This document shows, one piece after another, positions 24,397 through 36,662 of a stretch of DNA of 56,425 nucleotides. The DNA comes from Biscogniauxia marginata (lineage: Eukaryota > Ascomycota > Sordariomycetes > Xylariales > Xylariaceae). The stretch is taken from assembly GCA_022695795.1 (NCBI GenBank), contig MU404218.1, positions 1-56,425 of the forward strand, in the 5' to 3' direction. How positions within the stretch are numbered: the stretch's first letter is position 1; every line of letters starts with the position of its first letter. The position numbers and the translations under genes were made by a program. The notes under the pieces are model-generated. The model worked only from the letters and a program-made list of their open reading frames with translations, was not told where the DNA came from and made no database searches.

Positions 24397-27004
24397 CGTG
24401 TAGATCCGGGCCGGTCTTGTTTGCTCGTCACTGGAGTAATATATAGATAGATAGGCTGCTCGGCGGCTAGAGTATCGCGAGTCGCTGAGGACCTATTTAA
24501 TCCGGCTCAAAGGCGTAGCCGTGAGATGTGCGCCAGAGTGTATGTTATCTGCCAGTGCTAGAATTTCAGGCGACACTATTATGATGATGTCGGTAGGCCG
24601 TTTTTCAGGTAGGTAGATGGCGTGACTCCTCTTCTCTCGTCTCTCTCAATAGTCTAGACGATAGTATCGGGGTTGGTAATGGAAAAGAAAACCAAAGCAG
24701 CGGCGGCGACGGCGGCAGCAATAAGTCGGTAGGCAGAGCAAATACCTAAACTCGACAAAGATTGACACGTCGGTCACCCTCCTTTTTTTTTCTTCCTTTT
24801 TTTTTTTCCCTCGCTTCTCTTTCCGCTCTCCTGAGGGGTAAGTCTCCCGACACTAGCGAGACCACTCTTCTGCAGCGCTTTTGCGTCGGTGATCGCTATC
24901 GAGTCCGGGTCGGTGTAAGGTTTAATACATATGGGATGATAAATGCGGTGAGGGTGGATGGGGGAAAGTGGAAAGAAAGCCCCAGGACCCTTGGTGTTTT
25001 GATGAACTGTCGATCTGGCGCGATTGGGTGACGATGCTGGCCAAGGTCTAGCGTGTCCGCAAGCAAGGCAAGGTCTTCAAGTGGGCCTGGCCGGATCTGA
25101 GAGCACGGACTTAATTGGGCCGTGCCGGAGAATCCCTGTTACACTGCATGCCTTACGTATGTGGTCTGTGCGTTACGTCATCAGCAGCAGTAGCAGCAGC
25201 ATCATTAGTGCAGAGCACATGTAAAACGAACTAAACCTGCTGACACTCAATCCGTCTGTCGCTTAACCTATTAACTAGTGCATGTTTTACACCTACCCAC
25301 ATGCACCTATCAGATGCTCTATAGGCTTCTACCTCCACAGCCTCAGCAACGGCTATAGGTATGTAGTTCCCACCTGCATTGAGTTATGTGAAGCTTTAAA
25401 ACATTGAATAAAACAAAAACGTATTGAATAGTTGAGTGTACTATATCTTGTTCATGCCTTCATCTATTTGCCACCGTCAACATTAGTAAGTTATGACTAC
25501 TTACTCAAATGTATTGTGTCAATAAAAAGTATTCTGACCTGCAAGTGTTTCCTGAAGCCATTCAGATTTCTGCAAAACAACAGATTGACCCTGTTTAGCA
25601 TGCGTATGCACCTATATGCATTGTAAAGAACCTAACCTTTGCAGGCTCTATTCTACCCAGTGGCGTTGGATCCCGACCTCCATCCTGCTCTCGTGTCAAA
25701 TTGTAGACCACTAATACCCGCGTATGGGTCCCGGAGTCTACGCTATTTTGAAACATGGGGCACAGCTTCCAAGCGTATAGCAAGTATTAGTCGGTATACC
25801 AATACCTTAGGATGGTTTCTTATAAGGATTCGGCTCGGCTAAATCCGCCGCTTCTCATATGTCTACTCTATATATAGTGCCCGATGCAGTGACACCCAAT
25901 ATTGGTTCCTTACCGGATAAGGAGAGACCATGTGATGGTCAAGGCACCCCGTCAAGACATGGGATATTCTGAATCGAGAAGCTGCTCATATGCATTAGTA
26001 TACTACGAACACCAACTCTGTAAAACATGCTTCATGATCTCCTGCGATAAGTCTTGGCATGTTCCTCGATCCCGTTTGTTGCCGATGGACGATCATCTTG
26101 CCCGAAGCTCGAAAATCAGCATCACATCATACTCGTAACTCAATGGGACTCGGGTAAATTCCACTCAGAATAAGAAAACATAGGGAGTAGCACTTGGAGC
26201 GGGGGTTCTCTGTATGAAAAGACCATGAGAGAGAGCGAAAGAGAGATAGAGAGATAATATCTCTTAGCAACTATTTCCGAGATTCAATTTATTAACAGGA
26301 CACTTCCTACCGGGTATCATGACTCTGGAAGGATCAGCGAACCCTTAAAATCTAACCCCCCTTTTAAAAAGTGCTGTGGTGAAGCACATCCCTAAACAAA
26401 TAATTACCCTTATAGCTAGATCTGGTATGTCCGTAGATGCTCTTGTATCCTGCATCTCAACCTATGAACAATAGGAGGCGAGGCACATTTAGATCACCGA
26501 ACCAAGCGTAACTAAACTCTCGCGCCCCTGCTCATAAAAAAACGACCAGAATTTGCAACCCCGAAACCGCTGTGCCGATTTCTAGATACACCCCAAAGTA
26601 GCTCGCTCTAAGCCCGTCACTCTCTGGAGAATGGTCTTACTGGAAGGGATATTAGGTAAAAGTTGCGTTATGCTAGATGCTTGAATTCCCTCCTTAACCG
26701 TCAAACCAATAACCAACGACTCACTACCCATCGACAATATCTCCATGATAACAAACATAAGCATGCCGGCCTGCGTAAAACGCCGTAAAGCCCCCAAGTA
26801 AGTACCTAGTAACCCGAAACCACCGACCAAATTACCCAACCCAGTCTTGATCCCCTAATACTCGACCCTCATCCCCATTCTCTACCCCTATCCTCCTATC
26901 CCCATCGATTCGCACATCTCACCCCTTCCATCCCCAACAGCTCCTCGATCCAACCAACCAACCAACCAACCCATCTCTCCTTCTCCTTCTCCTCCTCCTC
27001 CTCC
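24397..27004. other. Intergenic gap upstream of apq12 and downstream of the helicase-AAA gene
   Basis: This 2.6 kb stretch has no convincing gene. An open frame without ATG at about 26582-26862 (minus) is glycine- and hydrophobic-rich but unrecognised. The stretch also includes poly-T tracts (24785-24810), GA-rich DNA at 26222-26258 and A/T-rich DNA at 25380-25560. Confidence 0.5.
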
Positions 27005-30000
27005 TTACATACCCCCCAACTGCCCCGCCGAGACAAAATGCGAGCCCCCCGCGCACCTGAACCCCCCCTCCTGCGATATCCACTCGTAGCCCATCGGGCA
27101 CCGCCCGGACCTGGCCAGCCGCTCCTGCGCCTCGCGCTCCCGCCTCGCGCGCTCCTCCTGCTCCAACTTCGCCCGCACCGCCGCGTCGCGCGCCGCCTCG
27201 AGCCGGCGCAGCTCCTCGCGCCGCGCCGCGTCCGCCTGCTGCCGGAGCAGGAGCTCCGCCTGCTCGCGCACCTGCCGCTCCAGCTCCGCCGCCTCCCGCT
27301 GCGCCTTCTCGAGCGCCCACCGCCGCTGCGCCGCCGCCAGCTTGTCCCGCTGCAGCTGCTCCCAGACGGCGTCCGAGACGCCCGCGTCGCGCGTGGGGGT
27401 TGCGCCGGGGGGGTCCGCCTTGCGGGGCGCGGGCGCCTGCTCGGGGGGCTTCTTGGCGGCTTTCTCGGGGACGTCCGAAGGGCCGGGTTCCGCCGTCGTT
27501 GAGGTGGAGGTCTGGGTCCGAGGGGGTTCGGGCTGTTGTTGTTGTTGTTGTCGTTGCTGTTGCTGCTGCTGCTGCTGCTGAATAGGAGGAGCTAGTATGT
27601 TTTTATTCGCGGCGGTCGCCCTACCGGTTCGCTCCGCGATCATCGCGTCCATGACCTCCAGCACGAGGGCCTCGGGCACCATTCTGCTGGGGCTGGGCGT
27701 CTTGGACCTCATGATCCGCGAGAACACCGACTTCGCGAGCGTCTGGACGTCCCGCGCGTTGCCCCACGACGGGGTCCGCGACAGCGTGCTGAAGAGGCCC
27801 AGGAGCTTGCCGTCGAGCGTCGGCGAGGCCTCGAGATCCGCTGTGTCGAGCTTCTTCCGCGCTAGGCACTGCAGGAGGAGATCCCGGCAGTGGGGCGGCG
27901 GGAGGTTGTAGAAGGAGATCGTCTCGGGGAATCGGCTCGTGAGGCCCGGGTTCTGGTTCATCAGGCGGTTGATGTCGTCGTCGTAGCCGGCGAGAATGAC
28001 CACGAGCTTGTACTGGTACTGCACTTTCGTCAGGCAGTCGACGATCTCGTCCATGGCTTCCTTGGCGAAGTGACCCTCGGCAAGTCTATACGCCTCGTCG
28101 ATGAAAAGGACTCTTCCCAGGGCTTCCTTAAACTTCTTCTGAACCTTGGGTCCTGTATGACCTACGAATTGCCCGATTAGATCTGTCGCAGAGCAGTCGA
28201 CCACGTTAGCCTCAGTGAGGAAGCCCATGTCGTAGTATATTTTCCCCATCTTCCTCGCCGTACTGGTTTTCCCAGTCCCTGGGGGGTCTTGTTAGTGGAT
28301 GATACACGCAATTGATAGGCGAATAGTGACATACCTGGAGGTCCACGGAAGAGGAAACTGAAAGGGATCTGTGATCGAATCTCAGCGTCGGAAGAACCTG
28401 TGCTTTTCATGTTTTGGACGACCTGCTGGTAACCTTCCAACTGCTCGACGATCTCCTCGCACCCGATGACGTCCTTGAACAGCATCCGAATATTGGTAGT
28501 GGCGTGTTCACCTCTGTCGAACTCGGGATCGATGTCCCGAGGGTCTAGCAGGTCGACGTTCTTGCTACCCGGAAACTCCGATAGCCTCTTCTGCTGACGT
28601 TCCTTGGCTTGATCGAGGATTATGTCGACTTCGCCCGCATTGCCAAAATTGGGTCTGTTGCGCGCGCGACGGAGAACGTCCAGGACCACCTTTTTCGCAG
28701 CCTCCCCGGCCCGGAACCCTTGTCGCTTTAACTTGAGTTCGAGTATCTGTCGGAGCTGCTCATCATCGAAGTCTTCAAACATGAAACCGGAGGAAATGGG
28801 AAAGCGTCTCGTTAGCCCCGGGTTGACCTTCTGGAACATGTCTTCCATTTGCTCCTTGTAGCCAAGCAAGAGCACGCATCTATCCTCGAGCGCGGTGCTC
28901 TGGACTTCGGCGACGATAGTGTCGACGACAGCTGTTTTGTAGGGATCACTAGCACCTCCTGTATCAGAAGCTCCACCAGCGAGCATGTATGCTTCGTCGA
29001 TGATGAGAACCTTCCCTTTCGTAGCGTCCAGGATCGCCTTCGTGTTTTTCTCCGACTGCCCTAGATGTGCACCGACGAAATCGGACGGATTCTTGATGAT
29101 GACTTCGCCGTTGCTCAAAAGTCCTAGTGCCACGAGGATCTTGCCATAGAGCTTACCGACAGTGGTCTTCCCCGTCCCGGGGTTCCCTACAAAGACCTTA
29201 TTGAGAGAGCACTCGACCAGCGGCTTCTCGTTCAGCTCCCGCTCGTAGTTCGTCTGCAGGCGATCTATGAGGACCTGGACGGACTGCTTGACAGATTTCA
29301 AGCCTATCATTTCCTGAAGCTTCCGCCAGTCCTTGTTCGTAGATATCGCTTTGCTCGGCTCTGGCCCGATGAGGTCTATCTTTCGGAGTAGCAAGTCGTC
29401 CGGATTGTGTCCTTGCCGTCTCTCTCGATGTAGTCGGTCCGCCTGCCTCCGAAGTAGACCTTGAAGCACGTTTTGTACCTCGCGGGCGTTCCCGAATCCC
29501 TCCCGTCCTCGACCGCGTCCGATGCGGCGTGCCACGATCCGAGCATAAAGCCCTCCAGTACCGCCTTCAACTTTCATGCGACCGCCAAATTTCTTGTCTA
29601 GTTGATGGTTTAGGATTCTGAGCAGCTCGTCATCCTCGTAGTCTTGGAAGTCGAGACGGATGGGTATTCGACTGGGAATACCAGGGTTGTGGGCAAAGAA
29701 AGCCTCCATCTGCTTGCGGTACCCGGCGAACACGAACACGACCTTGCCGGTCAGGTTCTCGATTTCGGCAAGGAGGAAGTCTAGCACCTGTGTTCCTCCG
29801 AACGAGGCGCCGGAAACGATCTGATAAGCCTCGTCGAGGAAGAATACGCCGCCGCCCTTTTGTAGTATCTGATCAATCAAGTCCTTGCAGCCCTGGACGC
29901 CATCGTGTGCTAGCTTCGACCCAGTTGTCTCCTCGAAGTGGTCCCCCGGGATTGCCCCAACAGATGATAGGAACTTTGCGTAAAGCCTAGCGACAGTAGT

Positions 30001-33000
30001 TTTTCCTGCATCGTATTAGAGTAATGATGAACTACTTGTGCTTAGGAATACTTACCTGTACCCGGATTTCCCAGTAAAGCAGCCCCAAATCTTTCATCTT
30101 TGAGACTTGTCCCCTGGCGGATGGATGTGTCTACTCTTGCTTTAATGTTGAGGAACTCCATCTTGACGCTCTCGAGGCCAATCATTCCCATGAGATTGTC
30201 TAGAGCCTCATTAGATGCCTGTTCGTACTCCTTTTGATGTTGCCAATCTTCTTCAGCCGAAGATTTCCTTGTAGGAAGGGGGACTTCGATATCGATGCTT
30301 GGAGCTTCTGGTTCATCGTCGCCGTCCTGAGATTCTATTTCAGGCTTTGGCGTCTGATCTACATCCTTTTTATTCGTACCGGCTTGGGATGGACTCGTTT
30401 TATAATTCTTCTGAGACTGCTCATTTTTGGTTGGATCCGGGGCAGGTTGATCGGGCTTATTTTTCGACTTTTTCGCCGTAGTAGACGGGGCAGTCGTCGT
30501 GTTTTGCTTCTGAGCCTCTTTAGTAACCTGCGCGAGTTCCTCCTGGTACCGTTTGAGTGTCTGCTGTCTCAATCGCTCCTCTTGCTTCTCCTTGATTAAT
30601 TCCCTCTGAGAGGTGATCATTTCCTGTACAGCCTTAAGCTCTTTGGCGTAGGCAAGCTGCTTGGCCTGCCGCTGAAGCTCAAGATTCTTGTCCCGGCGGG
30701 CCTTCCGCATTTGCTCCTCTTTCTCCTGGCGACAGGCCTGGCAGGCGGGACGTTGCTTCAACGAGCACTGCCATATGATCTTATGGGTTTGGTTCTGGGG
30801 ACACACGTCGTTTAAGACCGCGTTGCAAGGCATACTGGAGTGGTCTACACGAATATGGCAACGCTTGGGGCATGCATGCTTCCCACAAGACAACATCTCG
30901 GAGCTTTAGTGCCTATCTGTTAGTATTTGCTTCTTTAGACGTAATGGGCTTACTGACCAAGGCAATGAACAGCCACCATCGGGAGAATGCAATTCGAAAT
31001 CTTCGGAACAACGGACAATCACTGTTCGCTCCGGGTGCTTCTCGCACTTGAGCGGGAAACCGTCTTGTATCTTGCCTTCAGTCTTCAGGTTATCAAAGAA
31101 TCTGGTCCATTCTTCGCGACCTTTCTTGGCATTGAGGAAAGTGCTCGCATTGCCAATCATAATCAAGGCGTTGCGTGCTCTCGAGACGAGCACGTTCAGG
31201 CGTTCTGGTGCGGCCATGAACCCAATATCTCCATCATCATTACTACGAGTTAGGGAGACCAAAACGATATCGCTTTCCTCGCCCTGGTAATTGTCGATTG
31301 TAGAGAGGCGGATGGGCTTTTTGTTTACATTTGCACTTGCCGCTGGCAAGATCCCCGCCGAGACAAGATCATGAGAGTCGAGGTCATTGAGAATCGGATC
31401 GAGATCGTTACTAAGCATATTACGCAGCAACGAGAGTTGACCCTTAGAAATGTTAGTAATGAACTTTCGTTGATGCTGCTTTGCGGAGAGGGGAAGCCAG
31501 GAGCATAGCGTACCAAATATGGAGTCAGGATTACCAAGTCGGTGGTCTTATAGTTTTGCTGGCCTAAGTAGCGGACGCATTTTAAGATCATCTCAACCTC
31601 GAACACGTTCTGCTTGCTCGATCCAGCAGCTTGGTCAAGTTTGTCCACGAGAATATTATGCCGTTCTTCAGGGTGGTTATGGTCGAAGAAAACAAGGTCG
31701 TGTTGGAACCCGAGAAGATGCGGTCGGTTACTAGTACTCTGTGCATCCTTCAGATCGGGATAGTTGTGCCGAATCAGACGTGATATCTCTGGCCTCATTC
31801 GGTGTTGGTTTAGTAGAGTGCAGTGCGGTCGACCTTGGATTACGAGTCTCTCGAATAATGACCGGTTGAGATCGTATCCTCGGTTAGCTTCCACAGTCAG
31901 TTTGAAGTTCTTGGTTTTTGGACGGAGTTGTTTGTGATCCCCTATTTGAACGAGCTGTTTCGTGGTCGGGCCCATGGCGGCCAAAATGTGAGACTCAAGT
32001 ATCTCACCTGCCTCCTCCACGATTATGATCCCGGGGGAAGCAGCCTGTATCTCCGAGGCGTACATAGAAGCAGCCGTCGTGGTGCAGCCAATAATACGCC
32101 GACTCTGGAGTATCTGCTCCGTCTTCTCCTTCTGTAAGCTCTGAAGCTCTTTCTGGGCCTTGTTGAACTCGGTGATCTTCTTAACCAGCGTTGCCAACTT
32201 TTCTTGATGAATTTTATGTCTCCATTCCTGAATCTTCTCTTGCCTGTCCGCTTTGCGCATCTGCCACACATCGTCGCAGAGGGCGTTGGATTTCTCTTCA
32301 GCAAAGGCACCAGCATTTTCCCCTTTTGCCCATCGGGAGAAAAGATAGTCGGGGTTCATGGGTGCTCCTCTCCGTCCGACACGGATCTCACCTTCTTCCG
32401 CCTCTGGTACTGACAGGGCATCGTAGAAATGCGTTCCTGTCTCAGATAATTCGAGATAGTGGAGTAACTGTACATCTGAGATCATATTCTGTTTGTATTC
32501 ATCGAAACACAGCCCAATCTCATCATTGATGTATCTTAGAGTGTCCTTCTTAGAATTGATCAGTTCGTATCGAGTCCTTTTCCGGTAATATGTATCAATA
32601 TTCTGGGCGCTCAATAGAAGCTTGGCGGTACGAGGTGTCGACTTAGATCCTAGCCGAACCATCACCCCAGGATCAATTCCGATGTCCTCCAAGTCTTCCA
32701 AGAACTGGTCTAGTGCATGGTTAGTGTAGGAAAGGACAAGAATTGTCTCCGCCGTATTATCGAGTAACGCTTTTGCTAGAAGTGCACCGACTAATGACTT
32801 TCCAGTTCCTGTACCAAATGTTAGAATAACTCAACTTAATCAAGGAATCTGCTATGTGTATTGTACCTGGAGGACCCTGGATCTGGCTTGTCTGGTATTG
32901 TAGGCCATGTATTAGGGCCTGGATCTGTGACGGATCTAAATTGATCGGCTTTGACGTTCCAAGCACTGTTTGCAGATTTGATAGTCCCGCCATGGTATTT

Positions 33001-34412
33001 TCGAGAGCACTAATAGTTGCGGTCGGGCGTATCGTTGATAGCATGGGAGACTCGGAAAGGCCTAGGATGTCGTGGTCTAGCTCAATATCCGTTTTCCGTT
33101 GCAGTCTTTCCAGTATTGGCTCGTAAGCAAATATTGGCGTGGACAGCAGAAGATAGTCGACTGTCCCTTCATGAAGCGCAAGAAAGACCTGCTCTAAGGA
33201 TCCAGGTCCAGAGACCACCAATAAGGACAGCCGAGGGGGTAAGAGGGCAAGTTTGTCCTCATTTCTGCTGAGCACAGCGAACGCTAGAACGGTATTATCC
33301 TTCATGATGCAGCCGAAGCTTTGGTGTCGCAAGAACATCGGAGTGTTTTTTAACTCCTTCTTTCGATCATCGACGCTGTAATTTGACATGTTCAGGATAT
33401 CGTGATCACACTTTAGGACCATTGAGCATGGCCGTTCCATCTGCATAGCCTCTGTATCAAGTTCCTCCAAAGCAAGGTTCTTGATCATCATATTACGCCA
33501 ACTCTGTCTTTTTCTACCGCTCTTCACATTGGCGAGTTCTTCCCGCATCTCGGCAAGCATGTCTTCTCTGAGCAGTCGAAATTGATTATCAAGGTGGTCG
33601 ATAGCTCGAGTTTCCTTTTCAGCCCCAAGTATTGTAGACGCTTGAAGATAGAAAGGGCTTTCAGTAGACTCAAGTTCACCGCGTGTGGGTAGAATAGAGA
33701 TATCGTGATAATTAACGAAATCGTTGTCGTGGCGTCCACCAGGGCCAAGATTGATTAGGTCTGGACTTATCTTGGCTGACGATGGTTTGAGCAAGACTTT
33801 GATCTTCTGAAACAAGCCTTTCACTGTTGGTGAAGATTCTGTTGCTATCGAGTCGTGCTGCAATAAAGACTGTGCCGTCTCCCGGAAAGTCGCCGACTGA
33901 GTAGGCGGCAATATCACCAGCTGCAACAAGAGCCACATGAAACCCTCCATTGCCTCATTTTCGAGCAGTCTGTTTTTAACACTCTGGACGATGCTATTCC
34001 AGAACACTGGCGGGTCTACCATCACCCACAAGATCTGGTTGAGAAGCTCGCCATCGCAAACCCTTTTCAAAGCAGGGTCACCAAGGAACGTCAAGAAGCT
34101 TGCAACCGAAGCATTGATCGACCGAGGTGAATTGCTGAGCGTCAGGGACTTGTGCAAAGCGGTTTGACCGGCCTTTGATGAAGCAAGTCTCTCGATACAG
34201 TCAGATTTATCAGTTCTGTTGACAATCGACTCTAGGAACCTCTGAGCGTCAGCCGGGCTTCTGATTACCCATCTACCTTCAATGGTATTATAGAAAAGTT
34301 TGTCAAGTTGGTTTGACCGGTAATTCGCATCCTGAACACGACTTGGTCTGCGATGCTGCGCGCCCGCGCCCGCCCGAGCGGCGTATCCACCACCCCTTGG
34401 TTTTGAGGACAT
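27005..34412 (-). CDS. ZNFX1-like SF1 helicase fused to three CbxX/CfqX AAA modules
   Basis: A giant P-loop protein. Exons 34412-32867, 32808-31514, 31442-30958, 30903-30056, 30005-28335 and 28278-27005 sum to 7119 nt (2372 residues) with all phases fitting. Residues about 513-1040 are a UPF1/ZNFX1-type SF1 helicase: Walker A GPPGTGKS (513-520), IIIVEEAGEI (Walker B, 779-784), GDHKQLRP (805-812), NQHRMRP (849-855), IDNYQGEESDIVLVS (996-1010) and RLNVLVSRAR (1028-1037). A Cys/His-rich NFX1-like segment (about 1080-1165, including CSEMLSCGKHACPKRCH) and a Lys/Glu/Gln-rich coiled coil follow. AAA modules have Walker A at 1387, 1665 and 1946, with FLDEAY, IIDEAY and FIDEAY Walker B motifs. The tail has polyQ (2182-2197), a coiled coil and a small Cys motif. 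RNA surveillance or silencing is inferred from ZNFX1. A donor-like GTATGT at the stop leaves a short alternative C-terminus possible. Confidence 0.88.
27533..27580 (-). repeat. Polyglutamine-coding CAG/CAA repeat
   Basis: Sixteen codons inside the helicase-AAA gene code nine Gln, one Arg and six Gln (residues 2182-2197), mixing CAG and CAA. A proline/threonine-rich linker follows it before the C-terminal coiled coil. Confidence 0.9.
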
Positions 34413-35147
34413 CTCCAAGTCTTCGGTATTAGATAATGTGCTGAGAGGTAAGGAACCGGGCTCTTGCAGATATTAGCTTGATGATATTTTTGTTCTCTTG
34501 TGAATGATGGAACTGGATGATCCCGAATTTTCAAGTTAAAATCGAGGTTCAGCCACCTTGTTAGCCCGGCGTTTGTCTTGCCCTCAGTCAGGCCTTGGCC
34601 GCGAGGAGTCTTCCGGGAGCCTGCAATGGTTTCAGACGTACCTATCCAGTATTCACAACCTACACTCAGGTATCGAGTTCAATACACTACGCTATGTAAA
34701 TCATAATGTTAGACCTCTAGACAAGAGAAGTGTCTGGGTAGGTTATGGGAGTATATCTGCAGTTATTGCAATTCTAGTGAGGCTGTGTCTGTACTCCTAC
34801 CTCAGGCTCTTATCCATTGGATGCTGCATTGACTGGTTGGCATCCTGTACACCCCCTCTTCGGCAAGGCCCGCATGATAAGTTGTCCACACAGCCATTAT
34901 TGACCTTTGCTTTTATTTCTGTTTCATCTTATACCACTGACATCCAAGCATCTATCATTCCGCCCCCAACCGCCGGGCACACTCACAGGCACCCATCCCG
35001 CATATCCGGCTCAATACCGCCCAATACCACCCAAAGCCATCACACCAAATCATGCACGCTACCAGCCTGTCAAATCCTGAGATGGCGCAATGGCGTTATG
35101 CACTACAAGTAGACAAATATGAGATTGAAACACTATTCGATGCCTGA
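34413..35147. other. Promoter region of the helicase-AAA gene
   Basis: This 735 bp gap separates two same-strand genes. It holds the 3' region of the DXO-like gene (right side) and the promoter of the helicase-AAA gene. A plus-strand open frame across it has no recognisable domain and is probably chance. Confidence 0.5.
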
Positions 35148-36662
35148 TTACCCTTTCTCCGCACAGCGACCACAGTATCCGCAGCTAGGATCACAGGCAG
35201 TGTAATCAAACGAGAAGTCATCATCAGAACCGTCCGATTCGTCGTAGGATCCTTTGCTTGGCACGATTCGTGGATACCCTTGGTCGTCATCGTCATCACT
35301 ACTCAGGCCTTGATCGTCTGTTTGGCTTAATGGCCGTTCAGATTGGCTCATCCACTTCTCCCTCCAGTATGGGGGCAGCACTTCCCGTATTTCCCCGCTT
35401 CGCTCCCTCAACTGAAGCGGCCCTGTGCCCGTTCGACAGACTTCAAGCTTCAAATGGCTTGCCCTCTTGACTTCAGTGATGAGCTGGCGTAGAGTTGCGA
35501 CGAATCTCCTGAGTTTCGGTTGATTGTCATCTTCCCATTTCAAGAAATCTTGTTGGACTGGCAGCTGTTTGACTTCATTGAAGATTCCTCTAAGGTGATA
35601 GGCGGTAATGAAATTCGGAATCTGCCGAATCCAGAGCCTGGGAAGGTGCTCGCTCTGTTCAATCTGTCCTCGGCTCTGAGACATTGTCTTGATTTCGAGG
35701 ATTGACTTCTGTGGAACAACCTTCCCAGCTTCCTGAACCATGATTGAGTCTGAACCAGGGGGGTTCGAGACTTTCTTACTCATTGACTCTTTAACAACTA
35801 ATCCATCATCCTGACTCGCAATATATCCATCACACTCGAAGCGAACGAGGCATTTTAGACCGCCCAAGTCGTAGCTAACTATCCGTTGGTGAGATTTAGT
35901 TGCTTTAAGCTCCGCTTCGTGAGAAGTGAAGGTGTTCAGGAACGAGTGACCATAGCCGCGGACCTCTGGGATAAGCTCATCCTTGTGGTTCCGAATGAGA
36001 AAGAGAGTATCCCCTACCATCTCAGCATCGAATCTAAAAGTTGAGGCGACAGATCGAGAAAACCGGATAATTTCCCCCAAAGAACTAGCACAACCCATGA
36101 TATCGATACCTGACGGATCGAAAGCGCGGTCTAGGTTAAAGATGGCTTGAACAGATGGTTGCATGGGAGAGGTAGGAAAACTTGCTCCATTCTGATCGCG
36201 AAGGAAATCCCCCTGGTCTCCAGGCAGCTCTGCGGGCAATTCAGGTGGGCTCCAAACTGCTGGCTGGGCTAAATCGCCTCATCAGCCGACCGCTTAGATA
36301 GACAAAGACTGCCGCTCAGTTGACCTACCAGGTACAACGATCGTAGGGGGTTTGTCGCCAATAATTGAATATGAGGCCGCGTAGCGGCAGTTTGTGATGC
36401 GGATGTCTGCTGCAGGCATATCAGAACTCGTAGCATCTTTCAAGTTAAATTCCGCGATGAGCCGCCCAAAAGGCATCTCAGGAGCCACATCCGACACCCT
36501 GTCTTCGCCTGTCTGCGTGCCGCCCCGCCCCCGCCAACTGCTACGTCCACGCGAACTGCCACGGCCACGCCGTGATGGCCCGCGCAATGAAGGCCCACGC
36601 CATGAACCACGGGACGAGTTCTGAGAGCCCCGTGGGGAACTTGCGGAGTTTCCACGAAGCAT
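35148..36662 (-). CDS. DXO/Rai1-like nuclease candidate (family often mislabelled GGPP synthetase)
   Basis: Exons 36662-36329 and 36268-35148 give 484 residues. The N-terminus (1-50) is RG/SR-rich, as in RNA-binding tails. The rest matches, from memory, a fungal family annotated 'geranylgeranyl pyrophosphate synthetase', but it lacks both DDxxD motifs of prenyl synthases. Its motif order instead follows DXO/Rai1 decapping nucleases: an arginine segment (IIRFSRS, about 178-184), VGDTLFLIR (196-204), GYGHSF (216-221), E-x-D in VRFECDGY (E256, D258), E-x-K in ILEIKT (E303, K305) and R-LW-x-x-Q (322-327). The motif II glutamate of GxhhE is not evident. The C-terminus has an acidic stretch and a cysteine knuckle CDPSCGYCGRC (470-480). 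Gene structure is firm. The nuclease assignment is my motif-based inference. Confidence 0.7.

Noticed and set aside
26582..26862. Glycine-rich hydrophobic frame on the minus strand, possible last exon of the helicase-AAA gene
   Set aside because: It has no ATG at its start. The GTATGT donor at the helicase stop is in phase 1, which would put this exon in a different frame and end after a few residues.
34558..35112. 184-codon plus-strand frame between the two RNA genes
   Set aside because: No domain, unusual composition, and it lies in the promoter of the helicase-AAA gene.
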